36,601 bases of DNA from Folioceros fuciformis (taxonomy: Eukaryota; Anthocerotophyta; Anthocerotopsida; Anthocerotales). The DNA lies in the NCBI GenBank assembly GCA_049999805.1, contig JBNGIO010004149.1, forward strand, positions 1 to 36,601, written 5' to 3'. Position numbers and translations under genes: made by a program. Positions within the stretch are counted from its first letter, which is position 1; each line of letters begins with the position of its first letter. The notes below the pieces were generated by a model. That model did not search any database. It had not been told where the DNA came from and worked only from the letters and a program-made list of their open reading frames with translations. Below are positions 21,702-32,404 of this stretch, one piece after another.

Positions 21702-21730
21702 CGGACGGGACGGGACAGGACGGGACGGGT
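21702..21730. repeat. (GGGAC)n pentanucleotide array
   Basis: About five gggac units with one substitution (gacag). It lies in GC-rich intergenic sequence. Confidence 0.85.
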
Positions 21731-23144
21731 GTTGGAAACGAAGTGGTGCAGACCAACAGCGGCCCGAATCGGGCCGTGGTCCGGACTCCGTCATGCCCAT
21801 GTGCGTGCTCCTGTCTTCCGTGCCCAAAACAAGGGCAGTGTTTTTGCGTCCCAAGTGTTTGTATGTACGTACCCTACGCCGGGGCGGCCACCGGAAAGCA
21901 GGAAAGGAAAGGAAAGCTTCTTGTAGTCTCTCTGCATGTCGGTCCGAGAGAATTCCATAAACAGACTCTGCTTTGGGCCGCGAAGGAAGGGCGCTGGTTC
22001 AGTTCAGGGTACAGGAAGGGCGAGCGACGATGCACGTCTGTTTCTTTGTGGGTCGGGCTGCGACGTAGATTCCAGGCTCGGACAAGACGCGCGTCACTTC
22101 CCGTCGCATCACGGCCGGGACCTGAAGTCGCGAGTCACACGAGTCACCAAACACATCACCATAAACACGCACACGGCATGATCTGACGAGTTGCCTTTGG
22201 CGCTCTCTTCACAGCGGCCGCACCGAGGGAGGGGACTCCTTTGCTCTCCTCTGCTTGGCGTACCAACCAGACTGAGTACGTCAAACAGGAGGCTGGACCA
22301 GCCCGAATCGGGCTGGGCTGCGACTCCCAACGCCGCAATTGCAACCACCTCCTGCCAACTACTGAAATTCCGGCCTCACGAGCAGCCGTTGGTGCATTAT
22401 GCTGCTGCTGCTGCATGGCCCCGGTCGTGCGTCTGGCTGGCAGGGGTACTTCCCAACACCAGACTACCAGTGCAAGCCCGCAAGGTGAATTGGGTTGTTG
22501 TTAGGTCGGATCGGGAAGCCTGATCGGCGGCCCTTGGACAGGACGGGGCCTCCCTGCTTGGACGGGCCCCGATGTACACTGTGTGTGCAAACACGAGCCC
22601 CCTCGGCCCGGCAATGCATCCATCCTCCACCGCATTATACAACGCATTCCTGTACCGGTAGCCTGCTTCCTTTAACCGCTTCTTCCCTATTTCTCAACAC
22701 CCCATTCCGGGCTTCCTTTCTTCTCCTCTGCATCTCCCTCTATTCATAAGAGTCAGTCCCGTAGCGTAGAGTAAGTGCACCCCATCTTCACCCTCGCTGC
22801 GGTCTGCGTCGTCTGTGGTCCCATGGCAGCCCGTGTCCGCCGGGCCGGTCTCTACCTCACAGGCTCTGCTCCCGGACCGGCTGACACCGCTCCCGGCGCG
22901 ACCACGTCCAATCCTCCTCCTCTTCCTCCTCCTCCTCTTCGCCTGCCCTGCCCTGCCCTCCCCTCCCCTGATCTGGTCCAAGATCATCTGCATCGCCAAT
23001 CCAGAGCAGAGCAAATTCCTCATCGCCCATTCCATTGAATTCCTCTTTGCCGCAGTTGGCCCCGCTTTTGTCCGCACCTGCAGCTCCCCGCTCTCTCTCC
23101 TCTGCCATAGCCTGCCTCTCTCTGCGGGCCTGTGGCTGCTGGGA

Positions 23145-23152
23145 GCATAAAA
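23145..23152 (+). promoter_or_regulatory. TATA-like element of EXP3
   Basis: CATAAAAC in a GC-rich setting about 235 bases before the ATG. It would place the transcript start near 23180. A pyrimidine-rich tract (CTCCTC-type) lies upstream at about 22914-22975. Confidence 0.35.
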
Positions 23153-23382
23153 CGCCGGCCTCCGGCCATCAGTAGTACTCTGCATCTGCGAATTCGCCTC
23201 CGGCTCTCCTCTCAGGCAGGCCCGCATTGCAGCCTAGTTCTCGGCATTGCCGCTCCTGGCATCTTGCGACCTCCCGGTTTCCAGCTTTCAGCTTCAGCGC
23301 AGCAAGAACTCACCAGCAGCATTGCGGAGCTCGCTGCCTGCTCATTTGCAAGTTCGCTCTCCCGCCCTCTCCTCCCCCCGCG

Positions 23383-24467
23383 ATGGCGGTCCTGCAAGTG
23401 AGCGTTTTCTTGGCTGTGTTTCTCGCCGCGGCGGTGCAGCAGGGGGGGGCTGTGGGAGGCCATCCTCCCGGCGTGGGCCACCACGCTCCTGGAAAGGGCC
23501 ATCACCCTCCTGGAAAGGGACACCACAAGAAGGGGTCTCAGCCTGGGAGCAGTGGCGGGGCTCTGGGAAGCTGGAACAGTGCCCATGCCACATTCTACGG
23601 GGGGAATGACGCCTCCGGAACGATGGGTGAGTGTGGCCATCTCCCTTCCTGGAGCTGCCATCTTGGCTCGGACAGAATTGGTTCTCTTCGTTCTCGCGCG
23701 CTTTGTTTTCGCCTCTCCTTGTTTCTCACCTGTCTGCTCCATCTGCAGGCGGGGCATGCGGCTATGGCAACCTCTACAGCGAGGGATACGGCACCAACTC
23801 TGCTGCACTGAGCACTGCCCTGTTCGACAACGGGCTTTCGTGCGGAGCCTGCTTCGAGATAGCCTGCGACTCCTCCGGCACCAAGTACTGCCTCGGTTCC
23901 AACTCCATCATCGTCACTGCCACCAATTTCTGCCCGGAGAACCTCGCCCTCCCCAACGACAACGGCGGTTGGTGCAACCAGCCCCGCCAGCACTTCGACA
24001 TGTCCGTCCCCGCCTTCGACCAGCTTGCCGCCCACGTCGCAGGAATCGTGCCAGTGAAGTACAGGAGGTGGGTTTCTTGCCCTTCAGCCCTCTTTCGCGA
24101 GCAATGCGGTTGGAGGTTGGGTGTCTGACCTGGTTCTCCGTTTCTTTCTGTCGCTCTGCTCAGGGTGACCTGCGTGAGGAAGGGAGGCGTTCGCTTCCAC
24201 CTCAACGGCCACGACTACTTCCTGCTCCTGCTGGTCTCCAACGTGGGAGGAAACGGAGCAGTTCACTCTGTCTCGCTCAAGGCCGGCAATGGGCCGTGGA
24301 AGGCTCTGAGCCGGAACTGGGGCCAGAACTGGCAAGACAATGACTACATTACGGGCCAGGCCCTCTCCATTTCCATCACCACGGAGGACGGCAAGACATT
24401 GATCTCCAACAACGTCGCTCCAGCGGGATGGCATTTCGGGGACACCTACGAGGGCTCGCAGTACTGA
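23383..24467 (+). CDS. EXPA: Alpha-expansin with His/Pro/Gly/Lys linker (EXP3)
   Basis: Exons 23383-23626, 23749-24067 and 24164-24467, with GT-AG introns of 122 and 96 bp, encode 288 residues. A signal peptide ([17 protein letters not shown]...) is followed at about 26-50 by a repeat-like linker with [14 protein letters not shown] and GHHKKG units, then a Ser/Gly hinge and the core at [19 protein letters not shown]. The barrel keeps [31 protein letters not shown] and the HFD motif with eight cysteines. The binding domain keeps [11 protein letters not shown] and ends in YEGSQY. Both introns fall exactly where EXP1, EXP2 and EXP4 have them. The start codon is in good context (cgcgATGGCG) and is the only ATG giving a secretion signal. 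The His pairs suggest metal or pH responsiveness, an inference only. Confidence 0.94.
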
Positions 24468-26197
24468 GCAAAACAACACTGCAGGCTGGGCTCGTGTACC
24501 ATAGCAGCAGATCTCTCTATCTGGTGCAGCAGCTTTCTCTGTTTCTTGTATTCTTTTTATTTTCACGTCGGATACGCGGATGCGGGGGCTGATAAAGCAG
24601 CCCGCTCCACCGCCTTTCAATCGCAGCTGTGCAGCAGCGGAAGGTGGCTCTGCTCTTGCCTCCCGCTGCACAGTTGCAGGATTGAACGGCATAGTTGGTA
24701 AGCCCAACATTTGAAAGTAGCTGAGGTGGTAATTAGCCACCCGCTGTGTTCCGTAGCGAAAGAAGGTTGAATAGGGAAAACTCCTATTTGCACTTGGGTT
24801 GTGTCTGCGAAGTGAGATTGGCTTCTTGCCATCCCTTCCAGGGACCCAAGCGCTCTTATTGTATCAGCCCTCAATATGAGCTGTGCATCTTCATGTGCCC
24901 TAGTCTTCGTAATGCAAAGTGTTTGTGGCTTCATGGACATTTCAGAATACGTCAAGACTCTCCCTCCAGTGCGGTACGCTGAGCTGCATTTTCTTCCAAA
25001 AGTCCGGTGACCGGCTTCACGAATTCGATTCCCTCAATCAATCAATCTTGCACATCGTCTTTCTTTGGCTGATGGTTACCAACTGAAATTTCCGTCCCGA
25101 CAAAGTGCGTCCGACGATTGCGTTGAGTAGATCGTCTGCTTCAGTTTCGTGCAGTCGTGCATGTCCGTTTCTGCCTCTGCAACTGAGTTTCAAGTGTGAA
25201 CGTGCTGTATTCTACAATAGATGGATTGCTAACCAGGGGCGTGCCCGGACCCAACTTGTGCGTGTTATTACGGAGTTGGTTGTACTGGTTGCCAAAACTG
25301 ACACAAAGAGAAGCATCAGAAAACAACATCGGGGAGGGAATCTCGTGTGCAGTCCCCGAGCCGGTGTACATAAGCATGACCTGATCTGACCGGCCCTCTC
25401 ACCTGTCCTGACCGGCCCGGTCCGGTCCGGTCCGGCCCGGCCCTCTGGTTTCCTCTTCTGCTCCCCTCTTGTGCTGCTGCACAAGTCTCGCCAAGCCTGA
25501 GGCATGATCGGAATGTGACGAATGTGCGCACCTCACGCACCTGCAGCCTTGCACCTTTTCCTTCTTTCCCGAGGTAAAGAGGAAAAGCTGAACGTGATGT
25601 CATGTTGTACCACCACCGGTTGTCGTTGCCTGGGCTCTGGGTTACACTGTTACAGAGGGAGCAGATGAGCGAGTGGAACACAAGCATTGGGCGTTGGGCA
25701 GGTTGACAGCGTTTTTCTCTTTTGGCACGAGTTGGACTACGCTTACAAGGACTTCGAAGGCTCATGTGCAATTGGCATAATATTTGATTTTGATAGAAAA
25801 GGAACTCGTCCATGTAGAGCAGGAGCAGAATTTTAGATCCAACTCCGAGTAGTCTATCTATTTTACACAGAAAACTGCTGTCTAGACTGAGGCCCGACTT
25901 TAGCATCCGTGGTGTAGCGCAGAGGGTGGCAATTGCTGCATACAAATCACCTCTTCTGCGACCCAACACACAACTGAGCTATGACCTCCTGTGTCAAAAC
26001 CAAGTACCCTGATGAGAGGCTATCCTTTAACGGCGCTCCCATCTACATACTTCTCAGTCAGTACCTTTAACCATGATACATGCCTTACCCCTATTGCATT
26101 GGGCAGAAGGCTATCAGACACAAAGCTGGAAGATCCATAAAATTACACCGGCTGCAGACCAATTTGAACGAAAGGGACGGAGGTGAAGGAGGAGCCT
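24468..26197. other. EXP3-EXP4 convergent intergenic region
   Basis: The 1.7 kb between two stop codons holds both 3' UTRs. I see no third gene and no canonical AATAAA for either gene close by. A (CCGGT)n-type pentamer run lies at 25411-25442. At 25905-25985 there are short tRNA A-box-like words on both strands (GTAGCGCAGAGGG on plus, TAGCTCAGTTG on minus), but no B box is paired with them. Confidence 0.5.
25411..25442. repeat. (CCGGT/CCGGC)n pentanucleotide array
   Basis: Runs of ccggt and ccggc pentamers between EXP3 and EXP4. Confidence 0.8.
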
Positions 26198-27307
26198 TCA
26201 AAATTGGGCTCCGGAAAAGGTCTGCCCAAAGTTCCAGCTAGTGGGTGTGACGTCGTAGGAAATGAGGGTGCCGCCACTGGTGGTGACTTGGAAGGAGAGG
26301 CTCTGGCCGTTGAGGTAGGAGTTGCTCTGCCAGTTCTGGCCCCAGTTCCTCGTCATCGCCTCCCATCCGGTTCTAGAGCCCTTGACGGAAACAGCATGCA
26401 CGTCTCCTGCTCCTCCCACGTTGGTGACGAGCACCAAGTTGAAGTAGGCATGACCATTGATTGTGAACTGGATGCCCCCCTTCTTCACACACGAAACTCT
26501 GCACATGGAGCATTGCAGTGGAAACGTCACGCCACGAGTTCACGACCCAGGGCTGCAGATGCCACTAAAGCAGTGTGGTGCGCTCAGCATAGCCCGCGGT
26601 GGCCTCTCACCTTCTGTAGTTAACGGGAACGATGCCGGCCACTTGCTCTGCAATATCCAAGAAAGCAGGCACGGACATGTCGAAGTGCTGGAGAGGCATG
26701 TTGCACCAGCCCCCAGCGTCGTTGGGGAGAGCGGGATTCGGAGGGCAGAAATTGGTGGCAGTGATCGTGATGGGGGCAGATCCCTTGCACCACTTGGAGC
26801 CAGTGCATTGGATCTGGAAGCAGGCCCCGCAGGAGGCTCCATTGTTGTACAGCGCTGTGCTCAGAGCTGCTGTGCTGGTTCCGTAGCCCCGGTCGTACAG
26901 GTTTCCGTATCCACATGAGCCCCCTGCAATTCCAATCAGCTGGCCAGATCAGAACCTCTGCTTCGAAATTGGAAGCAAAGCGGACAGAAGAGAAGGCGTT
27001 CGATCGGTTGCTGCGTACCCAGTGTCCCAGACGCGTCGTTGCCTCCGTAGAATGTAGCATGAGCAGTTGACCAGCCAGCGCCTCCAGAATAGCCGCCAAC
27101 ACCACCACCGCCAGAGCTGCCACCATTCTTCTGGACACTTGCAGATTTGTGGTGCCCGCCTCCACCTTTGTGGTGACCGCCTCCCGCTTTGTGGTGCCCA
27201 ACTGTTGCTCCGTGTTTTCCTTTCGCGAGAACGAGTTGGCAAGATGGAAGTAGGAACAAGAACACCACCAATGCCGTCGAGCTCGATCTCTGCAGACGCA
27301 ATGCCAT
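26198..27307 (-). CDS. EXPA: Alpha-expansin with Gly/His/Lys linker (EXP4)
   Basis: Minus-strand exons 27307-27019, 26923-26611 and 26498-26198, with GT-AG introns of 95 and 112 bp, encode 300 residues. The signal peptide is about 1-28 (ending LVLA). Residues 29-77 form a linker with [15 protein letters not shown] and GHHKSAS units, then a Gly/Ser-rich hinge. The core starts at [19 protein letters not shown]. The usual GGACGYG reads GGSCGYG here. [31 protein letters not shown] and QHFDM are conserved, with eight cysteines. The binding domain is the most canonical of the four ([15 protein letters not shown], ending [10 protein letters not shown]). It converges with EXP3 and, like it, carries paired-His repeats, suggesting these two are the closest pair in linker design. 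Function as a wall-loosening expansin is well supported; the linker role is unknown. Confidence 0.94.
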
Positions 27308-27649
27308 TTCTCACGGAAGCGAGGAGGGACGGAAGGGTGCTGACCCTGCTGGTCTTGCCGGTGCTGCAGATGCTGCTGCTCCTGCCTGCTGGGCTCAATC
27401 AACTGTGACTCTGAAGAGAAGGAACTGCAGCTGGAGATAGTGGAGATCAATCTCCACCACAACGATGCACAGAAAAGAGAAAATGGTGGCCGAAATCTGC
27501 ATCACAAGCAGGTGGGTGCTCAAGATGTGGTGAGAGGCGCGGGGGAGAGGCGAGTCAGGGCAGGCCAGAGAGCTGCACTGCGCAGGTCGAGGAGGCAAAG
27601 AAAGCAGGTCAGATGTTTGAATGAGTGCAGAGAGGCTAGGATTGCAGGC

Positions 27650-27657
27650 AATTTATG
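27650..27657 (-). promoter_or_regulatory. Possible TATA element of EXP4
   Basis: The minus strand reads CATAAATTG about 345 bases before the start codon. It is the best TATA-like word in the upstream 400 bases. The implied 5' UTR of about 310 bases is long, so a leader intron or another start is possible. Confidence 0.25.
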
Positions 27658-28279
27658 TGGCATGCCCGACGATTTGAAACAGTCGTGTGACGTTACCAGT
27701 GCCTCATTCACCACTGGTTGTGCTGGTGATGGAGGAGGGAGGAGAACCAGGAGAGCGCGAGCGCCACAATCATCCGGTGAGAACGGAGACCTGCATTAAA
27801 CTCGTTTCAATTTGTCAGAGAAGCAATAGTTTGATGTACAAGCTGGTAGACGGGGAGCCAAAAGCGGGCTTGCTTGCTTGCATCCAAAACTCGGTTGGCA
27901 GTCACCACATCAGGACATCTCCACTCAGTTACCCGGGCCTTCTTGGACAACATTCAATGCAAGTCAGTGTCTGTCTCTGAACGGGCCCACAAAATGGGTT
28001 TTCTAAGCTCCCTGCACGACACCCCCCTTTAACGGGTGTCAGAGCACATCCGAAATTTTGCATATTATTGCTCCTCACACATGGCCGGTCTGACACCAGT
28101 TCTCTCTCTTGTTCTTTGTCGAATCTCCCAAGCCTGACCTAACGCTCACCAGATGAAACTTCTATAGCATCCCATACATCTCTGTGACGCTTGCACGTAA
28201 GAGGAGATATATGTCTGCAAATTCCCAAGCATGATCCTTTTAACACAGTCCCTGATTCCAGATTAGAGCAACAGCTAAC

Positions 28280-28389
28280 AAAACTGTTGCAGGACATGCT
28301 CTTAAAACTGTTGCAGGACATGCTCTCAAGACTGTTGCACGACATGCTCTCAAAACTGTTGCAGGACATTCTCTCAAGACTGTTGCAGA
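28280..28389. repeat. 24-bp tandem array
   Basis: Units of 24 bp, of the type aaaactgttgcaggacatgctct, start at 28280, 28304, 28328, 28352 and 28376 (last partial). The period is a multiple of three, so both strands stay open. The plus strand reads an 8-residue LLQDMLSK-like repeat, the minus strand an MSCNSFES-like repeat. No flanking coding evidence exists. Confidence 0.9.
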
Positions 28390-30350
28390 AAGAGATTTCC
28401 CAGCTTTGCTGATTTACAAATTGCAAGACGTGGAACTTTACATTCTATCCTATCTTTGCTGCCAAGCCAAGCTGGCTTCTGGCTCAATGTTTTTACAACT
28501 GGCCCGATCACGTTCCCATGACAGTTGAAGGCGACTGGAGTGTCGGAGACCAAGCAGACAGCTTCAGTGATGGCACTATGGCTCAGATTCATATCTTTGC
28601 ACCAGGGCCTGGGCAGCCACAGGCTCCCTGCGGCCCAGTCTGGGCTCCATAAGGATAACCTTTTCTGGAAACCAGTTGCCATGCAGAAGGCTCTGTAGCC
28701 ACAAGAGCTACTGCACAAAGCAAGGAGGGCCCCGGGCCTCTCAGCTGCACTCATCGGTACAGTGTCCCCCAGTTACCAGTTTGGGTGCAGTACAACTCCC
28801 ATCACGGCCCTACAATCCGTTGTGAGGTTGCTCTGCAGGCCACCGCCCAGGGCTTCGCCGCAAAAGGACAAGGACAAGAGTACAGGATGCCGAAACCCCG
28901 CCTTCCGGGCCTGCTGCCTGCAAAGCCCCCATGTAAGACAAGTAAGAAGAGTAGAGCAACCATACAAACAGAAAGATACTGCAAGTTTCATCATCTCTGC
29001 TTCGTAAAGCTGTTCGTGCTGTCATTTGCATCTGGCCAAGTACGCGCACAGCTCTGCAAGCCTTGTTGGGTGATGGTGGGATTGGAACTCGAAGGTCCTC
29101 GATTCCCATCGGCCACCAGAGTAGGAATTCGAAATTCAAGGCACCGTCAGGATGACGAAAGCAGAGCCAATTTCACCATCACCCGGTGCCAGTCATGGGA
29201 CGTAGTGAGAGCACAACTTTCCAAGTGCGGCTCTGCCTACCGTGACGCCGTGCAACGGAACGGCTCTTTGAGGCCATCACATGGGCAGGCATGCTGCGCA
29301 TGGATGAGATACATAGGCGGGGGTGTCCGGGAAGTTCGAAACCGCGACAGCGACAGGTAGCGCCATCGATCACATGGTCCCACTCCTCTCTCGCACTTGT
29401 AACCGCGGCTGAATAGCGGCCTTTCGCACAAGCACGCACGCACCCAGCACAGGGCACTGCCCTTTCAAACAGACTGCTAGGATACCTGGATCATGGTGCA
29501 CTGGGTAGCGTCCACATGGGGTGTGGTGAGTCCACTAGCAATGCTCGCACAGGACGAGCAGCAGCACATGAGAGATTCACGCTTCCGCAAGCTTGCCAGC
29601 TTCCAGCTGATGGCAGCTTATTCCAGGACCCACCCAGCTCCGCACATGCATAAGCTTGCTAGCCATGTACATGCAGTGCCATGTCGTAACCTCCATGGCT
29701 GATCCTCGCCGTGGTTCACAATTTCACTCTCCTCTCCACTACCATTCGCAGCCCATCCAGAATTCCAGACGGGATGGATCCTTCGTGTTCTGTCCCTCAA
29801 TCTTCTCGGGACGCGAGCTCCAATTTGATACGCTGGCCACAGATTCCACGGTTACACCTAAGGTTCCTCCAACTTGTGAAATTTGTGACTGCCAATCAGG
29901 GACAGCCAGGGCCCGCTCATGTGGAGACTAGACTGGTCCTGGCCATCCATGGCATAGGGTGGTTGTTCTTGTTGAACCTGTTGTAGTCACAGTGGTTAGC
30001 TAGGGTGGTGTCACATGCTTTATCCTCCTGTCGTGTCGTGGGCCCTTGAACCCACTGTGACACAGTGCAGGTCAGCCTGGCTAGAGTTTTGAACCTCACA
30101 AACTTGTGTAGACGACCAGATCGTACTGACCCGGCACAGTCTCTAACGTACAGTCACAGAGCCGTCTTCTGCGAATGCCGATGCCGTGACATCTCCGTCC
30201 GGACCAGTGTCCTCGCTCGCTCGTCAACACCAAATTGTGATTCTCGTGATCCAGGAGACTGCAGGTCACGACACGCAGTCGAGAGCGTTGTAGGATTAAC
30301 GCCGTCAGTCTCTGTGTTTTCTCTGCCGTCTGATGTCTGATCCCGATTCT

Positions 30351-30378
30351 GCGCCTGCGCCTGCGCCTGCGCCTGCGC
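30351..30378. repeat. (GCGCCT)n hexamer array
   Basis: Nearly five perfect units of gcgcct. It produces an artefactual Arg run on the minus strand. Confidence 0.95.
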
Positions 30379-32404
30379 CAGCTCCTGCTCCTACCGCTGT
30401 GCGTCTGATTCTCATCAGAGAACCATAGCAAGACGCGCTCTTGTGCCAATATCGCCCACAATTGGTCCATCTGGTGGTTGGCAGTTGGACCCGAGTCCCC
30501 AGGCCCGGACACTGACGGAGCTGACCGCCCTGGTTCGAACCACAGTTCCGAGGAAGTTGGTGGTGTCGTCACAGGAGAAAAGAGTGAAACCCGTTAGAAC
30601 AAGGCACACATACTGCGATTGGGAATGGGAAAGGGATCTCTGCTACTCGAGGTTTCCAGGCTTCGCACGAACTTGGCATTCAAAAGAGGCACGCCTGCCC
30701 TCTGTCTTACCATTGGTGTGGTTGGTGGCTTGTTTGTGTTTTCATTACTCAGTCGTGAAACGTCTCATGTCGGTGGTTGGATACGTTTTTAGGCACTTCA
30801 AGGATACTGATATCCTTATCGCTCTGGAGCAGAGCTGCAGGCCAATCTGAAGTCTCGGTTTTCCCAAGATGACAGGACCCAGATGCTGTTCTAGGAGCAG
30901 CATGAGAAACAGCTGCCCGGCAAAAGCTTCGAAGCCTTGGGTGGGTCTTCTGATCCATGCACCTACCACCTGCTCAGGGTTCCACATGGAAAGAGCCGAC
31001 ATCTCACATCCCACTCTAGGAAGTACAGGCTGCACAATTCCTGAGCCTATAAGGACCGTGCCAAGGCAGTGCTCTCCTTTTTAGATGTGCTCACCAGAGG
31101 CTGATATGTCTTTTATGTACTTCTGTCTGCACGTCTACATCACTCACTCAGACGATGACAGGCGAGAAAGACGGGAGCTAGCTCTCCTCCTGTCGCTGTA
31201 TCATGGTGGTAGAGGCTTCCCAACGAGTCTTAAGTGGACCCAAGGCTGGGCTTGGAAGAAATTAACACTGTAGAGGAAGAGAAGAGACTGTGTCGGAAAG
31301 GTCTGATATGGAAGCGGTGGAAAACTTATTGCCAATGCATTGGCAAGTAGCTTTCAGTTTGTGAGAATGCGTAAGATATAGATTTGAGGGAACCAAGAAT
31401 GATAGGAGGGCGACCTCATCAATGCAGACAAGCATGTCCGATGCGCATGTTACGCATGATAGGAAGCTTGACTCAGGGCCGATAATGCTGCAAACACTAC
31501 TCGCTGAATAGGATAAGGGGTTTGTGAGCCCCAAGTCCAAAGCTGGACCTCTGCAACGCAGACAAGAGGCAGGCATGCCGTAAGTTAGGCATATGATTGG
31601 AAGCTGTCCAAAGAGCCAGATGATGCATGGAGGGCACGTGTGAACAGAGGGTTTCTGAGGTCCTCAGCTCGGAAAGCTCATCCTCTTCCTCCTGTGCTGG
31701 TACCGGTCACATGATGTGCGCATCTCCGGGACGGCCATGAGTGGCTTGTCATTGTCACATGATGCGGGCCGCAGTGCTGCACCCCGCAACTGCACTGCTG
31801 AGTCTGCATTTGCAAAATATTGCTGCTTGTCAAAAGGAAGAACAGGCATGATCCGTTGATATCCCCAAGCGTACGTGCAATTGCTCCGGGTGTGATATCG
31901 TTCCCTGCCGCAAGGGTGGGGACAGCTCGGAATTCCACTGTGGGCAGGCTTGGAAATTTATGCATGGTGGCCTCCTGCTGTTGTCACGATCACGTGCAAG
32001 GAGCAAGCGTCGAGCATTGATGCAGGCGGGGCCTGCAAGCTGGAGGGTGCGCTGCTACAGTGAGAGTCACCTGCAGACACGGGTTCCCAAGCAAGGGCAC
32101 CCTGCACCTGGAAGGCGGCAATTAGATGAATTGCAGCCTCTCGACTTGAGAATCAGATTCGAGAGAAAGAATGTCTGCGCGTTGTGCTGTAGCACTTGGC
32201 AGGCGTTGAAGACTAAACCCATGTGAGCCTGCAGGCCAGTTGTCGAACTGTGCGCGCATGCGATTCTAAATCCGGGCGCACCTCTCGATGGGTTTTTGTT
32301 TTGTCTCCCTGTCTCTGTTGATTCTGCCTCTGAACCTTGAGGAACGTTCTGGGTCTCGGAGGTGATGGGTCAAACCTCTCATTTCTATCACTGTGCCACT
32401 GCGA

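Larger units (their letters stand above)
16924..23382. other. EXP2-EXP3 divergent intergenic region
   Basis: About 6.5 kb shared as upstream DNA by two divergently oriented expansins. No gene is recognised. Three zones are visible: GC-rich 17.1-18.5 kb, AT-richer duplicated DNA 18.5-20.0 kb, and very GC-rich 20.2-23.3 kb with repeated GGGCCC/CCGG words and pentamer runs. Long frames at 21.4-22.2 kb and 22.7-23.2 kb overlap on both strands and look like GC artefacts. Confidence 0.6.
27308..32404. other. Intergenic region right of EXP4
   Basis: About 5 kb with no recognisable gene. Frames of up to about 190 residues on either strand (for example 28785-29360 and 30572-30096) lack domains. The Arg run in the latter comes from a GCGCCT hexamer array. 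The only clear structures are the 24-bp array at 28.28 kb and the hexamer array at 30.35 kb. Confidence 0.55.

Noticed and set aside
21436-22186. 174- and 186-residue plus-strand frames
   Set aside because: They overlap each other and minus-strand frames in GC-rich repeat-laden DNA, with no domain or signal.
23552-24343. 263-residue plus-strand frame across EXP3
   Set aside because: Out-of-frame shadow of EXP3 in GC-rich coding DNA, Arg/Pro-rich without motifs.
25905-25985. tRNA gene candidate between EXP3 and EXP4
   Set aside because: A-box-like words occur on both strands, but there is no B box at correct distance and no cloverleaf.
26620-27462. 280-residue minus-strand frame across EXP4
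   Set aside because: It runs in another frame through EXP4 exons and intron 1. The spliced expansin explains this DNA fully.
28280-28389. CRISPR-like regular array
   Set aside because: Units are contiguous with no unique spacers, and the host is a plant nuclear genome. It is an ordinary minisatellite.
30096-30572. Arg-rich minus-strand frame (run of ten Arg)
   Set aside because: The Arg run is the translation of a GCGCCT microsatellite, not a nucleic-acid-binding domain.
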